Shown here piece by piece: positions 10,800 through 21,728 of a stretch of DNA of 64,000 bases. Numbering within the stretch: the stretch's first letter is position 1; each line of letters opens with the position of its first letter. The position numbers and the translations under genes are program-made. The notes below the pieces were generated by a model. That model was not told where the DNA came from and searched no databases. It saw nothing but the letters and a program-made list of their open reading frames with translations. Source of the DNA: Isoetes taiwanensis (Eukaryota; Streptophyta; Lycopodiopsida; Isoetales; Isoetaceae); assembly GCA_021234155.1 (NCBI GenBank), contig JAJEKV010000027.1, positions 10,492,716 through 10,556,715 on the forward strand. Reading direction: 5' to 3'.

Positions 10800-11835
10800 A
10801 CTGATCCATGACCTCTTGAAGGTATGATCCCTGCATCCATACCGAGGTCATGCTCAACATCTCATGTAGTAGCTCCTCGGGCCTGACCAACTCAGTGTGG
10901 CATGCCCGGATTTGATCATAAGCTGGACAGCTCTGAAGGATGTGGCATTCGTATTCCACTGCTCCCACTTGGCAACGTTGACAAAGTCAGTCCTAGCATG
11001 GCTCTCTAATCTGTCTCCCCATCTTAATTCGGAGGCGATGTGCACACCTGTGCAAATTGAGACAATGGATCTGCGCCTTTTCATGTACAGATGGGTATTA
11101 TTGAAGGCCCTGCTCCACCGTGGGGTTTTGTGGCGCTGCTAATGTCTCGTCTTGACCTGCTCAAGGGCTCTGGCATCAAAGCTTGCTGAGGAAACATATG
11201 TCAAGGTACTGTCTCAAGCTGTGGCGATTGGCCTTCATTTGCACCTTGGATGCACCTATTCTCCTGCGCATTCCATCTTGCCAATCACTGAGCTCTCTTT
11301 TTCCGCCAACAGGCCTTCAAGCGATGAGGCCCCATTGCCATGCAGTATAAGCCAAGTTAGGGAGGCAAGTGTCGTCCATACTGATCACCTTCTAGAAGTA
11401 GATGATGTCTTTGGCGGTCAAGGGCCCCCCTCTGAAGAGGCAGGAAGCCGATCTCCTGTAACAGTATTTGTTATGGCATTGTAGACGTCAACCTTAGTGG
11501 CCGTGCTAAGAAAGCTTTCTGCACCATCTCCAAGTCATTCTAGGTGGCAAACGACCAGGCCCCAGACCTCGACCCAATATAAACGGACAGGCTCACTAAT
11601 ACCCTGTATAGGTGCGACTAGTAGGCCAATCACACAGTTGTTCTGCATGGCATATAGTGCTTTCCAGTCTGCTGCTGCTCGTAGCCAGTTGGAACTGTCC
11701 CAGTACATGGCAGAAACTCCACTTCCAAATATTTGTAGGTGTGATGTCTCCCGATCATATACGATGCTCCCATCGTATACGAACTGGAGATTCCCCCTCT
11801 TTGGCCATGCTATAATCGAGAGGCCGCCCATCTGA
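10800..11835 (-). pseudogene. 3' fragment of a degenerate non-LTR retrotransposon (LINE)
   Basis: The minus-strand translation, shifting frame several times, gives the C-terminal part of a LINE ORF2. At 11535-11831 a stretch holds RLYWVEVWG, the usual motif after the reverse-transcriptase thumb. A piece with MVQKAFLARPLRLTSTMP follows. At about 10860-10990 comes a CQRC...ECHILQSC zinc-binding tail typical of LINE C-termini. Stops are frequent. The reverse-transcriptase catalytic part is absent, so this is an old 5'-truncated copy, unrelated in sequence to the LINE at 46.7-53.0 kb. Confidence 0.65.
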
Positions 11836-13720
11836 CGCGGGATTCCCGATGGTGGGAAGGAATCCTACGTGGGAGGTATGGACGTGTCATTTACCCCGTC
11901 TCCCTCGGGATCCACCTAGCAATGCGGAAGTGTGTAACATAAGTATATAACAACAAATAATACATATAACCACCCCGAAGGGTGGAGATCACCATAACAA
12001 CATGAGCTATTATCATAACAACATAGATAGCAATGGCGCATCCTACCCAAGGCTTAGACTCCAGTTATGACTGATGGCTTCGGGTCTTCAAAGATCAACG
12101 CAGAAGGAATTCATAGCAAATGGATTTGGCTGGCATAGAACATGGTCGATGGGTAATCCACTCCATCTGCCCCTCCTGTACAGGCAAACTAGAGAGCCAC
12201 TGCTCGTCTACGACTTCAACCCCATTGAAGGTGGCCTCACCACCCAAGAGGGAGCCACATGCAGTGCATAAGATATGAGGCCTAGTCCGCAATGTTTCCC
12301 AGTAAGCTTTACACACCAAAGGGATCAACTGCCATCAGACAAGTTTTTCCTTGTCAACCGGCCTGGCCCCTCCACCCACAACGCAGGCGGGCTCTTACGC
12401 ACAGGCCGCATTAATTGGAAGTGAACAGGTTGGCTTCTACCTTAACGATGGTGGATATCACGTTATACCGACTCTCTGCATTTTCTGAATCAATTGCAGC
12501 TAGTATATGGCACTCACTATGGATATAGTCAGGGGCCTCCTGGTCGTCGTCCTCAAAAGGGGTTTCCCATCCTCCTAGCTCTGCAAGTGCCGCCGCCGCG
12601 TTCATAACAATGGGCAAGTTTGAGTTCTATACCCAGTTAGAAACATCTGAAGCATAACTGTTTTTCAATGCATTCTTGCCTCTTTTCCTTTGGTATCGCT
12701 TGTAGAACTGTTTAACTGACTTTTTGGACCCTCCTTGTTGTGGCTTATCCTTAAATGACACTCGCTTTTTCTCGTGCTTCCCGTAGTTGCCATTGAATTG
12801 GGCCCTAGCAGGAGCGGGCTTGCTGGCCTAGAACTATAAGCTCTCGAGCTCTTTTCTTTTTCATAATTGTTTGCTTTGTATGACCTTTCTTGGTTTCCTG
12901 AGCCCAAGGACATCGGGAGATGAACCTCTGTGAATGGCTGATACCATCTCCTCCACTTTCTTATCGGTGGTGAGGGCTGCGCTGACAGCAAGCCTTCCTT
13001 ATCGGAGGTGGGGAACTATGAAGTCATAAACGCTCAAGGCTATGGAGCGCTTGACTAGAATGACGTGGTCGGTGTGGTCATATAACCTTACATGTCTCCC
13101 AAATCCTGCGAGGCTAACCAATAGACAAATAGCCCCCTCGGCCCGAGAATTGAATTCTTAGTGTATCATCATCGACCAGGCGAGGCAAGTAACACCTAAA
13201 AGCACAATTTCATTAAAATGAGAAATTTCGTGATTCCAATTAGGGATGAAAATCCTTTTTAATCCATTTTATGACGATTTTTTGAGCAATTATGGCGCAA
13301 TTTAGCAAAAAAAATGCATCTAAAGTGCCATTTATTGGCGCCATTAATATTAGAGAGGGGGGGAAAAACAACAAAAAAAAAAATACTGCAACTTAAGTTA
13401 GCAAATTTTACCTATTTTACAGGAAGAAGGGCATCATTAACTTCTGAAATTGACAAATTTACACATCAAGAAAATTTGTTTATGAAGCTAAAATCTGAAA
13501 ATTTGTTGCTGAATTGAATCACTGCCATTAGTAGGATCATGCTTTTCTTTGCCAACATTCATAAGAATGTCAAATCCTGCCCCACTAAATGCCTCTTCGT
13601 CAAAGTTGTAAGCCGCATTTTGAACTCATCGTGACTAAAATCTTCAGTGGTACCAAGCTGGACGAAGGTGACTCCACAACAAATCTCCTGGCATACCTGA
13701 ACGTGCATTTGCTATAGCAG
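11836..13720. other. No recognisable gene; possible retroelement remains
   Basis: Short minus-strand frames occur (12095-12328 with a CTAC pair, 12411-12617, 12665-12991) but show no domain and are broken against one another. They could be remains of a polyprotein or an old gene. I assign no function. Confidence 0.3.
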
Positions 13721-13729
13721 ACCAAATGC

Positions 13730-13929
13730 ATGCTGGTGAATGCATCCTCAACATATTTTTTTTGCATGCTAGTGAATGCAAATGGCGCCATTTGCATCCT
13801 CAGCATGCTTGGAAATGGCACCTTGAGGATGCAACATGGTGCCATTTACACCCCCAGCACCCAAAAAAATTTCCCCCCCAAAAAAAGGGGTGTTGGGGTG
13901 CAAATGGCGCCATGGCGCCATTTGCACCC

Positions 13930-13964
<35 letters not shown>

Positions 13965-14165
13965 TTTTTTGGGAAATTTTTTTTTGAAATTTTTTTTGGT
14001 GTTGCGGGTGCAAATGGTGCCATGGCACCATTTGCATCCTCAAGGTGCCATTTCCAAACATGATGAGGCATCCACAGCATGCATTTGATATAACATCTGG
14101 ACCAAATGCATGGTGATGAATGCAAATGGCGCCATGGCGCCCTTTGCATTCCTCAACATGCATTT
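13730..14165. repeat. Cluster of long palindromes with A/T homopolymers
   Basis: A perfect 34-bp palindrome lies at 13896-13929 (half-site GGGTGCAAATGGCGCCA). A near-perfect one is at 14006-14039 and an imperfect one at about 14118-14149. Between the first two are 29 A (13932-13960) and then 10 T. GGATGCAAATGGC-type half-sites recur outside. Looks like a foldback element family rather than coding DNA. Confidence 0.75.
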
Positions 14166-14339
14166 AATAAAGCAGATCATGCTAAGGATGCATGCCATTT
14201 GCATCCTCAATATGCATCAAGCAAACATATATTCAAGAAACTGGTGCTATTTGACTAGGAAAACTAAAAAATCAAGTAAAAGAAGACCTACCTTTGCCTT
14301 GGAGACTTGCCTTCATGATTCTTGATATCTTTAGTGTCT

Positions 14340-14700
14340 AGAGGATGAAAACAAAGGCGCTTAAGCGCTGGCGCCGGCACCGCACTAGGCGCTAGGGCCA
14401 TCTAGTCAAGCAGCGCCGGGCGCTACGCTTAGTCCAATGGGCCATCTAGCAGCTGAGGTACACCGGCAAATGAAGCCGGCCGGTCGCAGCGGCGGGAAGC
14501 AGGGGATGTAGGCGGCGCTTAAGCAAAGGGGATGTAGGCGGCGCTTAGGCCATCTAGCGCCCGAAAGCGGGCGCTTAGGTCCAATAGGCCATCTAGTAGC
14601 GGGCCGGCAGCGGCCGGGCGCTCGTAGTCGCAGCGGCGGAAGCAGCGAATGTAGGTGGCGTACCGGGCGGTGGGTATGGCGGCTCGTGGAAAGGCGAAGC
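14340..14700. repeat. GC-rich block of interspersed short repeats
   Basis: The phrases GGGATGTAGGCGGCGCTTA, GGCCATCTAG and GCGCTTAGG recur several times. No credible reading frame; base composition is far more GC-rich than the flanks. Confidence 0.6.
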
Positions 14701-15089
14701 GTAAATTTAAAATGCCCGCCCAAATTTGAAACCCTCCGCCTAAAAATTTGAAAGCCCTCCGCCCGCCAAATTTGAAATTCAAAATTTGAAATCCCAAATT
14801 TGTTGTTGCCGCCGACATATCATTTCTTTAAGCGCTTGTATAGATCCTTCTATAGGCGGATGGGGGTCTTCGATGGTTCCATACCGACGCAAGGCACTTC
14901 TAGGCGGCTTCTTGCGCCATTTATTTTCGTGTAACATTAGTCGCTTGCACGTGGTTTTTGGGCTTCTTTTTTTGGCGCCGCAATATTCTTACAAGATCCA
15001 TATACTCCAAATACCGATAGTTTTTTCACCAAAATGGTGACCACCATATCCGTGTAAGTTTTTCAATATGCATCGCCTTTTTGTTAGAG

Positions 15090-15437
15090 CCATTCATCAC
15101 ATGTATACATCCAAATGGAGCCATTTGGGGCGCCATTTGAGCCCCTCAAATGGCTTCATGGCCATTTTGGGGTGCCAGGGGGGGTATACCACCCAAATGG
15201 TGCCATTTGGAGGGTGCCGAGAGGGGGTAGGTATACCCCCAAATGGCGCTATGGAGCAATTTGGGGTGCCATTTGGAGCCCTCAAATGGCTCCATGGCGC
15301 ATTTGGGGTGCCGAGGGGGGTGTATACCCCTCAAATGGTGCCATTTGGGGTGCCATGGGGGGCAGATATACCCCCACATGGCACCTTGAGGATGCAAATG
15401 GCGCCATAAATGGCGCCATGGCGCCATTTGCATCCGC

Positions 15438-15475
<38 letters not shown>

Positions 15476-15670
15476 GGGGTATACCCCAAATGGCGCCATT
15501 TGGGGGTGGTGGTGGGGGTGGGTGGGGTGGGGGGGGGGGGAGGCTGGTATACCCCCATTTTGGTTAGTTGCTAGGGGGAGTATATATACCCCCCCAAATG
15601 GGGGGTTGGGGGGGGGGGGGGGGGGGGGGGGGGGCACCCCCCATGGAGCCATTTGGGGAGCGCCAACGAG
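15090..15670. repeat. ATGGCGCCAT palindromes with poly-T and poly-G tracts
   Basis: ATTTGGGGTGCCA and CAAATGGCGCCAT units recur, with a palindromic block at about 15393-15433. There are 28 T at 15441-15468, 12 G at 15529-15540 and 27 consecutive G at 15608-15634. The G-rich strand at 15500-15640 satisfies simple G-quadruplex patterns. Same half-sites as the cluster at 13.7-14.2 kb. Confidence 0.75.
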
Positions 15671-15879
15671 GGCAATTATACATGCCATTTGGGGTAAAGA
15701 GAGCCACCCTTCATGGCAAGGATGTTGATCCATTGAATGTAGCAACAGAGATCACGAAATCTGTGGTGCCTATTGAACTTCCAATCATATGCTGGGGTGC
15801 AGATAACATTGGTGAAGCAGTAGGTGCATTTATTCAGTTGCCAAAGAAGGATGTAAGACTGGTTGAGGCTTGTATGCTA

Positions 15880-16120
15880 TAAACATATGTATGATACATG
15901 TGTACTACTCACGTGTATCATACACCTGCAGAAGGTCTATAAATCTATTCATGTATCTTAAAAATATATGTATGATACATGGGTGTCATACCTGTGTACC
16001 TAACACATGCAGAAGGTGTATGATACCGAGTAAATATGTTTTCTAAATATTTCATGGTGGTGTATACAACCCCTGCATAAGGTCTATGATACAGGGTACT
16101 CAACCCCTGCATAAGGTCTA
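15880..16120. repeat. Interspersed CTGCA-AAGGTCTAT repeats
   Basis: CTGCAGAAGGTCTAT, TGCAGAAGGTGTATGATAC and CCCCTGCATAAGGTCTAT (twice) alternate with ATGTATGATACATG palindromes. No coding frame. Confidence 0.6.
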
Positions 16121-16487
16121 TACAACTCCCAAAATAAAAAAATTCCAGTTTACTAAAAATTTTCCCATTATAATGAAATTGTGCTTCTAAGTGCAGTTGC
16201 CCTTTGTCGAGTGTCTGTTCGTGAACCCATTGCCTCCCTGTGCCTGGATGCATATTCGTCCACCAGTATGGTCATCATGTGCTCACAGTCAGCCTTGAGC
16301 GATCGGTTGCTACTCAGGCTACCTAGTTGCTGCTGCTGTCGACGAAGAGCTCGACATTAAGGCACTTGTGGTCTTGCCCCTGATTCCCATTCTTTCTTGA
16401 AGAGCTACGAACTCCTCATCTATCATTGGATCTTTGGACTCTTGAGGATGCTATACGTCTGTCAACTGTTCTGCCTGTATATGTGCT

Positions 16488-16886
16488 TCACGAATGTGGA
16501 CAGGAAATTCTTGGGTTTCCTGGTTGGTTGAGATCTTCTTGCTGTTGAAGCAGTTGTAGAAGTTCATCTATGCGGTATTCTCTGTCCTGAGACTCTGGTA
16601 AATTCTTGATATTATTCAGGAGGAGAAACTCCTGTCCTTCGACCATTATGGGGGCCGAGCTGGTAATGCCAAGGTCCAAAGGTGGTGCTACTCTCTATAT
16701 TTGAAGATCCCGGTCGAAGGAAGGGGTGAACTCTTCAGCCTCTAGCCTGTCCTCCTCTGGGTCCTCTTGGATTAGATTTTTGACATCTTCGTCGTCTTGT
16801 TGTTCCTCCTCTTCATCCGACTCCAATTGGCCGTACTATAAATGCAGGTGCTCTTCTATAATAGAGTCAAGAGGCTCTACATTCAT
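16488..16886 (-). pseudogene. Acidic hypothetical protein with two in-frame stops
   Basis: From an ATG at 16886 one frame runs to a stop at 16488, with TAG codons after EEHLHL and DRDLQI. It encodes SDEEEEQQDDEDV, then IMVEGQEFLLLNNIKNLPE and a glutamine-rich ELLQLLQQQED stretch. The continuous frame suggests a once real acidic protein. Family unknown. It ends about 1 kb before the 3' end of the ParB-like gene, same strand. Confidence 0.4.
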
Positions 16887-17547
16887 GGGATGAATTGAGG
16901 ATTTCCCCAACACTGTTTCAGCCTTATACTAAAGGTATAATGCAAGACTTGCATTATGGAAGAAGTATCTTCTCCTCCTGTAGGTTATGGTCCTGTAGTC
17001 TGGGAAGCATGCATGGTTTCATTAATTAGAGAAATTTCATTTTCTCGTTTGACAACAAAATAGGTCGTGGTCACCCCGGGGATGGTAAGAAATGATTCCT
17101 CTCAACCAAAACAAAGCGTTAATAATCCTAAGTTTGGTTTGAAAAAATAATATGCGCCATAATTTGACACCAGGCCTGTAGCCCAAAGCTGTCATAACAG
17201 TAACGGAGGGGTTTGAGCAGCATCACGAGTGGTCGTAAGGATCGCCATTGCGATTCTTGCGAAAACAAGTGAATGCTAAATACAAATAGCACATTGTGTG
17301 CTTCGTGGTCAAGTTACCATCTGGGGGATGTATAACTGGTGTACAGAATCGCCACCGCGATCTTCCAGACTACTTTGTTTATCCAATTCAATGTTGAGAT
17401 AACACAAAAGCATAGTGAACAAAAGTATAACACATAGTGAACCCAAAAAGTATAACTCATAGTGAACCCGAAAACAGGTGAAAATTTAAACACAATGTTT
17501 TAACAAAAACTTTTTACAAAATGCCTAGCACAAATGCGAAGGCTTTA

Positions 17548-20500
17548 TCACTGAGTCTCAAATACAGTCTCTGGATCAACACCATGTTGAGCAGCTATTC
17601 TTGCAATATGCTCCTTTCCAATAGCAAGGGTCTGTGACATGTCCATTTCTGTATATCCAGTTGTTTCTGGGATGTCAACATCCATTGCATGTGCTGCGTT
17701 TTTAACACGCTCTGACATATCTTGGCTATCAAACAATTCGTCCTGCAATGCCAAAGAATATTCAGTAGAGGGTACCAGCTTCTGTCTTTTTGGTGAAGGG
17801 TCGGGGGAGGTTCTCTCACTTCCGGAGGCGCCTTCAGAAGTTCCCACATACTCAAAATTAGGAATCAGCTTGTCCAGTTGCTTGGTTACCAGTGGCATCA
17901 AGGAGTCCAAGTTCTTGTTCAGTGCTTCAAGCTTCTTGAAAGTTGGATCTAGTTTTGCCTGTGCCTTCTCAGTCTGCTCTATCAGTGCCCGGGTCTCCTG
18001 CAGCCTCTCTTCGAAGCTTTTCTGATCCAGGCCGTCTAGCATCTGATCCATCTTGCTGAGATCCGTTTCCTGTGTTATATTAATATCAGGCATGTCGGAA
18101 CGTTGCTCTTCACCTTGCTCAAGCCCATCACCTTCCTCTTCCTCGTCAGGCCTTGCCATTTTCTCTAGAATCTCGAAGAAAGATCTAAGGAAACGGCAAA
18201 CCTCCGTTTTCCTTGCATCAAAGCTACCCTTGAGGCAGTTCCGCCTGAGAAGAAATCCAAAACGCAACCTTCTAATGGAACCAGCTCCTTCACTATATAA
18301 TAGACATAAGAGGTTTTTGCCTGGCTCTTGAGGACGAAGTCGCCTTCCATAGCTGCCCATGAGAATTTGGGTTTACCTGTAAATAACTCCAAATATTTTC
18401 TTTTTGTTTTCATATCTACCTCTTCGTCGCCAGTAATCGGATATTTTGAAAGAGGAGTGCTTTTCGGTGCTTTAGTGACTTGAGTCAGTCGCAGCTCTAA
18501 GTTGGGCTTAACGGGCAACACCCGAACGTCACTCCTGTTTATTGTCACATGGCTGACATAATACTGGAATTCTTTAATATCTTCATAAGCCCCTAGGGAA
18601 ACATGGGAGCTACCTTGTATCTGGCTCAGACTGTACAAACAGTTTGGCAAATGTGCCGATCTGAGGAACAAGACTATGTGGTACACTTTTGCCTGTGTCA
18701 TGCCTGCAACTCTGCTAAAAAAATCTGTGTATTTTTTCACATCCCACAGCGTGAAAAAACTACGCATGTCAACAAAAATCAAAGTGGCATTTTCTGGCAC
18801 CGATGCAGACACAAGGATGCCAGTTTTTGTGACGTGCTGCACGGTGTTCTGCTTCTCTTTCATTTTCTTGGCCTCTTCTGGCCTCATTATAGCAAAAATA
18901 GCTTCCAAAAAAACTGTTGGAAGATTACCTTGAACTGCCTCTTTATTATAGTTCGCTTTGACGTATTCGAAATCCGTGTCTGCAATATCCAGGAGACGTT
19001 GTTCAGACAGCTCTAGAAAACACGAAGCCAACTCTTCAAAATTATTGTATAGCTTCACTGAGATAGAATTGGCATATGATAACACTTCACGATGCATGAG
19101 TAAAAGTGTTCTGATGTCTAGAGCCCTCTGACTGCAATTAAAATGTCCTGCATATCCTTGCTGCACTTTCAAGAAAACCTTGCCCTGTAAGATTTCGTCC
19201 ATCAATTGGCTTACCTCAGCATTGTTCATTCCTCGTAGGTTTCTTAGGAATGTCTTGTTGAAAAAATCCTTTGAAGGTTTCTCTGGTAATTCCCCCTGAT
19301 CATCAGTTAGCTTTCGATTTGCCCATTTGTTGACAACTTCTACGAGTTTAGACCATGAAGTTTCTTGCATGAAAAGGAACTGCTTCTCATCCTTAAGTTC
19401 CTTAACCTTCAAAGTTGTAGTAGCCACCTCGACAAAATCCTGCACAGAAGTGCTGGTTAGGATCGCGACGGCGATTTTACTGAGCAAAAAAACGGAAAAA
19501 CATACCTTCCAGGCGGATGTCACTGCAGTTCCTGTTGCGCCTTGTGGAGGACATCCGAATGCCTTGTGCTGGTTTCTTAGTTGTTGGAGCTTTTCAATGA
19601 GGGGTTCTTTGTATACAGTTTCTGCGATTACATCGTTGCACTGTATAGAAATCTGAATGTATTCCTTCTTGGAGAGGTTACCATTTAATACACGACTTCT
19701 TCTTTTTGCATATGCTTTCGCAAATTCCAACCTTTGTTCGACATTGCCCATGCATGTGCATAAAAACTGTGCAGCAAAAATGCTGTGATTACCAGAAATA
19801 ATAAAAAATTTCTTGTTTGCCAGTTCTTCTGGGCGCGACCAAGTGACTAATTTCCTGCGTGACGAAGTTACACTAGTTAGTGCAAGAAGTTGTTCATGAA
19901 GATCGCGACCGCGATCCGGTTGAGCATATTCATATAACCAATATGCCAAGACAAAAATGAATATGATGTAACAGACCTTGTTATTGGATCAAATGGAACG
20001 ACATCGGCAGGCGTAAGAACCTCCGTTGGGTATTTCTTGAAGCTTTTTATCAGGGTCTGTACATGGTCATTTGACCGGACTCTATGTGTCATATTAGCGG
20101 GAGCTGGCTCGCAATCGAAAATGCTCACCCTTTGGAACCAGTTTACATCCATTGGGTAATATCTTTTGAACTCCTCGAGCTTTAGATGCTGTCTCCTGAG
20201 CGAGTTTCTTTTCTTCATCTGGATTAAACTTTAAATCTTCTGACATTCGGGGTTCAGTTCTCCAGGTCAACAAGTTGCTAGTAGGTGTTGGTTTGGTGGA
20301 CGAGGAAGGAATAGAAGATGTCGAAGATTGCGCACTGTCATCCGTGCACCCCTTTGGAAGCTTTATCTTGAATGGCCTGATCCTCTTTGCTGGCTGTTCT
20401 TCTACTGCCTCAGAGTCTCTGGCGGGAGCAGTCAAAAGCATGACGGGAGCTGAAGGGTCCACTACGCCGGAACAACCAACAATTGCTGAGGGGACTACAA

Positions 20501-20633
20501 CATTTGCTGAGGGAACTACAACATTTGCCTCTATGGGCACTACAGTATCCTTTGGAGTGGATGGTTCGCCAATAGCCTGCAGAGGGGCCACGGATCTCTT
20601 CTTTGCAACAGCTCTGAACCAGTTGGTGTCCAT
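17548..20633 (-). pseudogene. ParB-like plus methyltransferase-like protein (intron-containing, with frameshifts)
   Basis: The N-terminal exon (ATG 20633) is Ser/Thr/Pro-rich with a basic PAKRIRPFKIK. After a frame change near 20.1-20.2 kb comes RVRSNDHVQTLIKSFKKYP, then intron 19855-19976, which splices cleanly to give DPITRKLVTWSRPEE and FFIISGNHSIFAAQ. This is the ParB N-terminal pattern: a positional helix, then a [VI]I.G.HR-like strand. Intron 19440-19505 is 66 bp. The C-terminal part resembles a beta-class DNA methyltransferase. The motif-IV position near 18760-18787 reads IFVDMRSFF instead of DPPY, and the AdoMet motif near 18263 reads VLDFFSGGTASRVALMQGK. A frameshift near 18170 leads into FFEILEKMARP, then an acidic, coiled-coil and SPKRQKL tail ending at 17548. 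Catalysis is doubtful; DNA binding is more likely. Divergent from the DUF7869-like gene. Confidence 0.55.
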
Positions 20634-20686
20634 TCTTGAAGGCAGTTTGTTGTTTCGCGTGGGGCTCCGAAGCAAAAACGCCTCTC

Positions 20687-20694
20687 TTTATATA
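20687..20694 (-). promoter_or_regulatory. TATA box of the ParB-like gene
   Basis: TATATAAA on the minus strand, 54 bp upstream of the ATG at 20633, giving a leader of roughly 25-30 nt. It is the best TATA match in the divergent region and supports the start chosen. Confidence 0.6.
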
Positions 20695-21728
20695 GGGTCC
20701 GCCCTTATGGCCGGGGCATTTATGAAACGCGGCGTCATTATGACGGGCGACGTCATTATGACGGGCGGCATATTCCCCCATTCCCCCAAAAAGCCACGCC
20801 AAGTGTGGGAACGTACGGGACAGTGACACGTGAGAATTTGTGTGAGGGTGACTGCAGGGCAGGTGAAAAGGACAGCAAATCATCCACGGCATGTCAGTTT
20901 AAATTGGATAGGGACAGGGACATTAAGGCATAAAAAAGTCCCGCCCGAAGGACATCATTTTCAAATTCAAATGCAATTCAAATGCGGTAAGACCCTCCAA
21001 GACTTTCATTGTAGCAAAGCTTGGGAAGGAGTCTTTCGAGGCACCGGAGTGAAATTGAAGGCGCTATGGTGGATTACAATGGCGCTCAGATGAATTTCAA
21101 GGCATCCAAGCATATTTGACGTTGTAGAATTCAGTGAAGGCTAAAGACAGGCAAGTTCATTCATTAAAATGCATTTTCAATTAAATCTACCACATGCACC
21201 CCTTCTTTGTGTCTGGTAAATCAAATCCCGTTCTAATTTGGGAATATAGATTGCCTCTCTCAACAATTCCTTAGATGTTCCTGTTTGTAGACGTTGATGT
21301 CATTCATCTTCCTCTGATACAGGTGATCCTTACGGCACAGCTAGTAGTCATCAGGATCGCGAAGGCGATCTTGCCGAACATATTCTAGACTAAGGTACCC
21401 TTTAATGCTTTCCCATAAAGTTACCCATCAATGCTTATTGATTCATCTACCTCTCCCGCAGGTCATCCTTACGACACAGCTAGTACTCGTCCAGATCGTG
21501 AAGGCGATCTTGCGCATCATAATCTAGACTAAGGTACGTATAATCTAGACTAAGGTACCTGCTTGCTCTAAAAGTTCGCGGCCGCGATCCTGCTAACCAC
21601 GTCCTTGCTTGAAGTTAGTTTGTCTGGCTAACGTGAAGTTGTCTTGCTTGAAGTTGGTTGCTTCAAAGTGCTTTGTGACATCGCGATTGCGTTTTCTCCA
21701 AGCACTAACATCCGTTGTGCTTGCAGAC
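20695..21728. promoter_or_regulatory. Divergent intergenic region with tandem units and palindromes
   Basis: About 1 kb between the ParB-like and DUF7869-like genes. Two units of about 139 bp (about 21322-21402 and 21461-21537) share a CCTTACGRCACAGCTAGTA block, the 16-bp palindrome and TCTAGACTAAGGTAC; the last block recurs a third time. Four palindromes lie here. Just before the DUF7869-like ATG is a good acceptor (CACTAACATCC...GCTTGCAG at 21725-21726), so a leader intron is likely. Confidence 0.55.

Larger units (their letters stand above)
17240..21694. repeat. Eight dispersed copies of a 16-bp palindrome (GATCGC-N4-GCGATC)
   Basis: Sites: 17240-17255, 17347-17362, 19461-19476, 19901-19916, 21355-21370, 21494-21509, 21574-21589 and a weaker 21679-21694. 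Half-sites tolerate one or two changes; the centre varies (CATT, CACC, GACG, GACC, GAAG, GGCC). Two lie downstream of the ParB-like gene, two inside its introns and four upstream of the DUF7869-like gene. By eye I find none elsewhere in the window. The 16-bp palindromic form resembles the size of bacterial ParB sites, but the sequence is different. Confidence 0.75.

Noticed and set aside
13726-15882. Lys-, Trp/Gly- and Pro-rich proteins around 13.7-15.9 kb
   Set aside because: Translations of palindromes and homopolymer runs, open on both strands in overlapping frames.
17548-18360. Separate 270-residue gene starting at 18360
   Set aside because: Its first 60 codons overlap the methyltransferase-like frame; the real part starts at the frameshift near 18170 as the tail of the ParB-like gene.
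20634-20675. Earlier start of the ParB-like protein at 20675
   Set aside because: The codon is TTG; the first ATG is at 20633, at a normal distance from the TATA box.
17240-21694. CRISPR-like array
   Set aside because: The repeats are palindromic, irregularly spaced, partly in introns, and in a plant-type genome.
21609-21728. Forty extra N-terminal residues for the DUF7869-like protein
   Set aside because: The upstream frame starts at TTG and crosses a good 3' splice site; the ATG at 21729 follows it directly.
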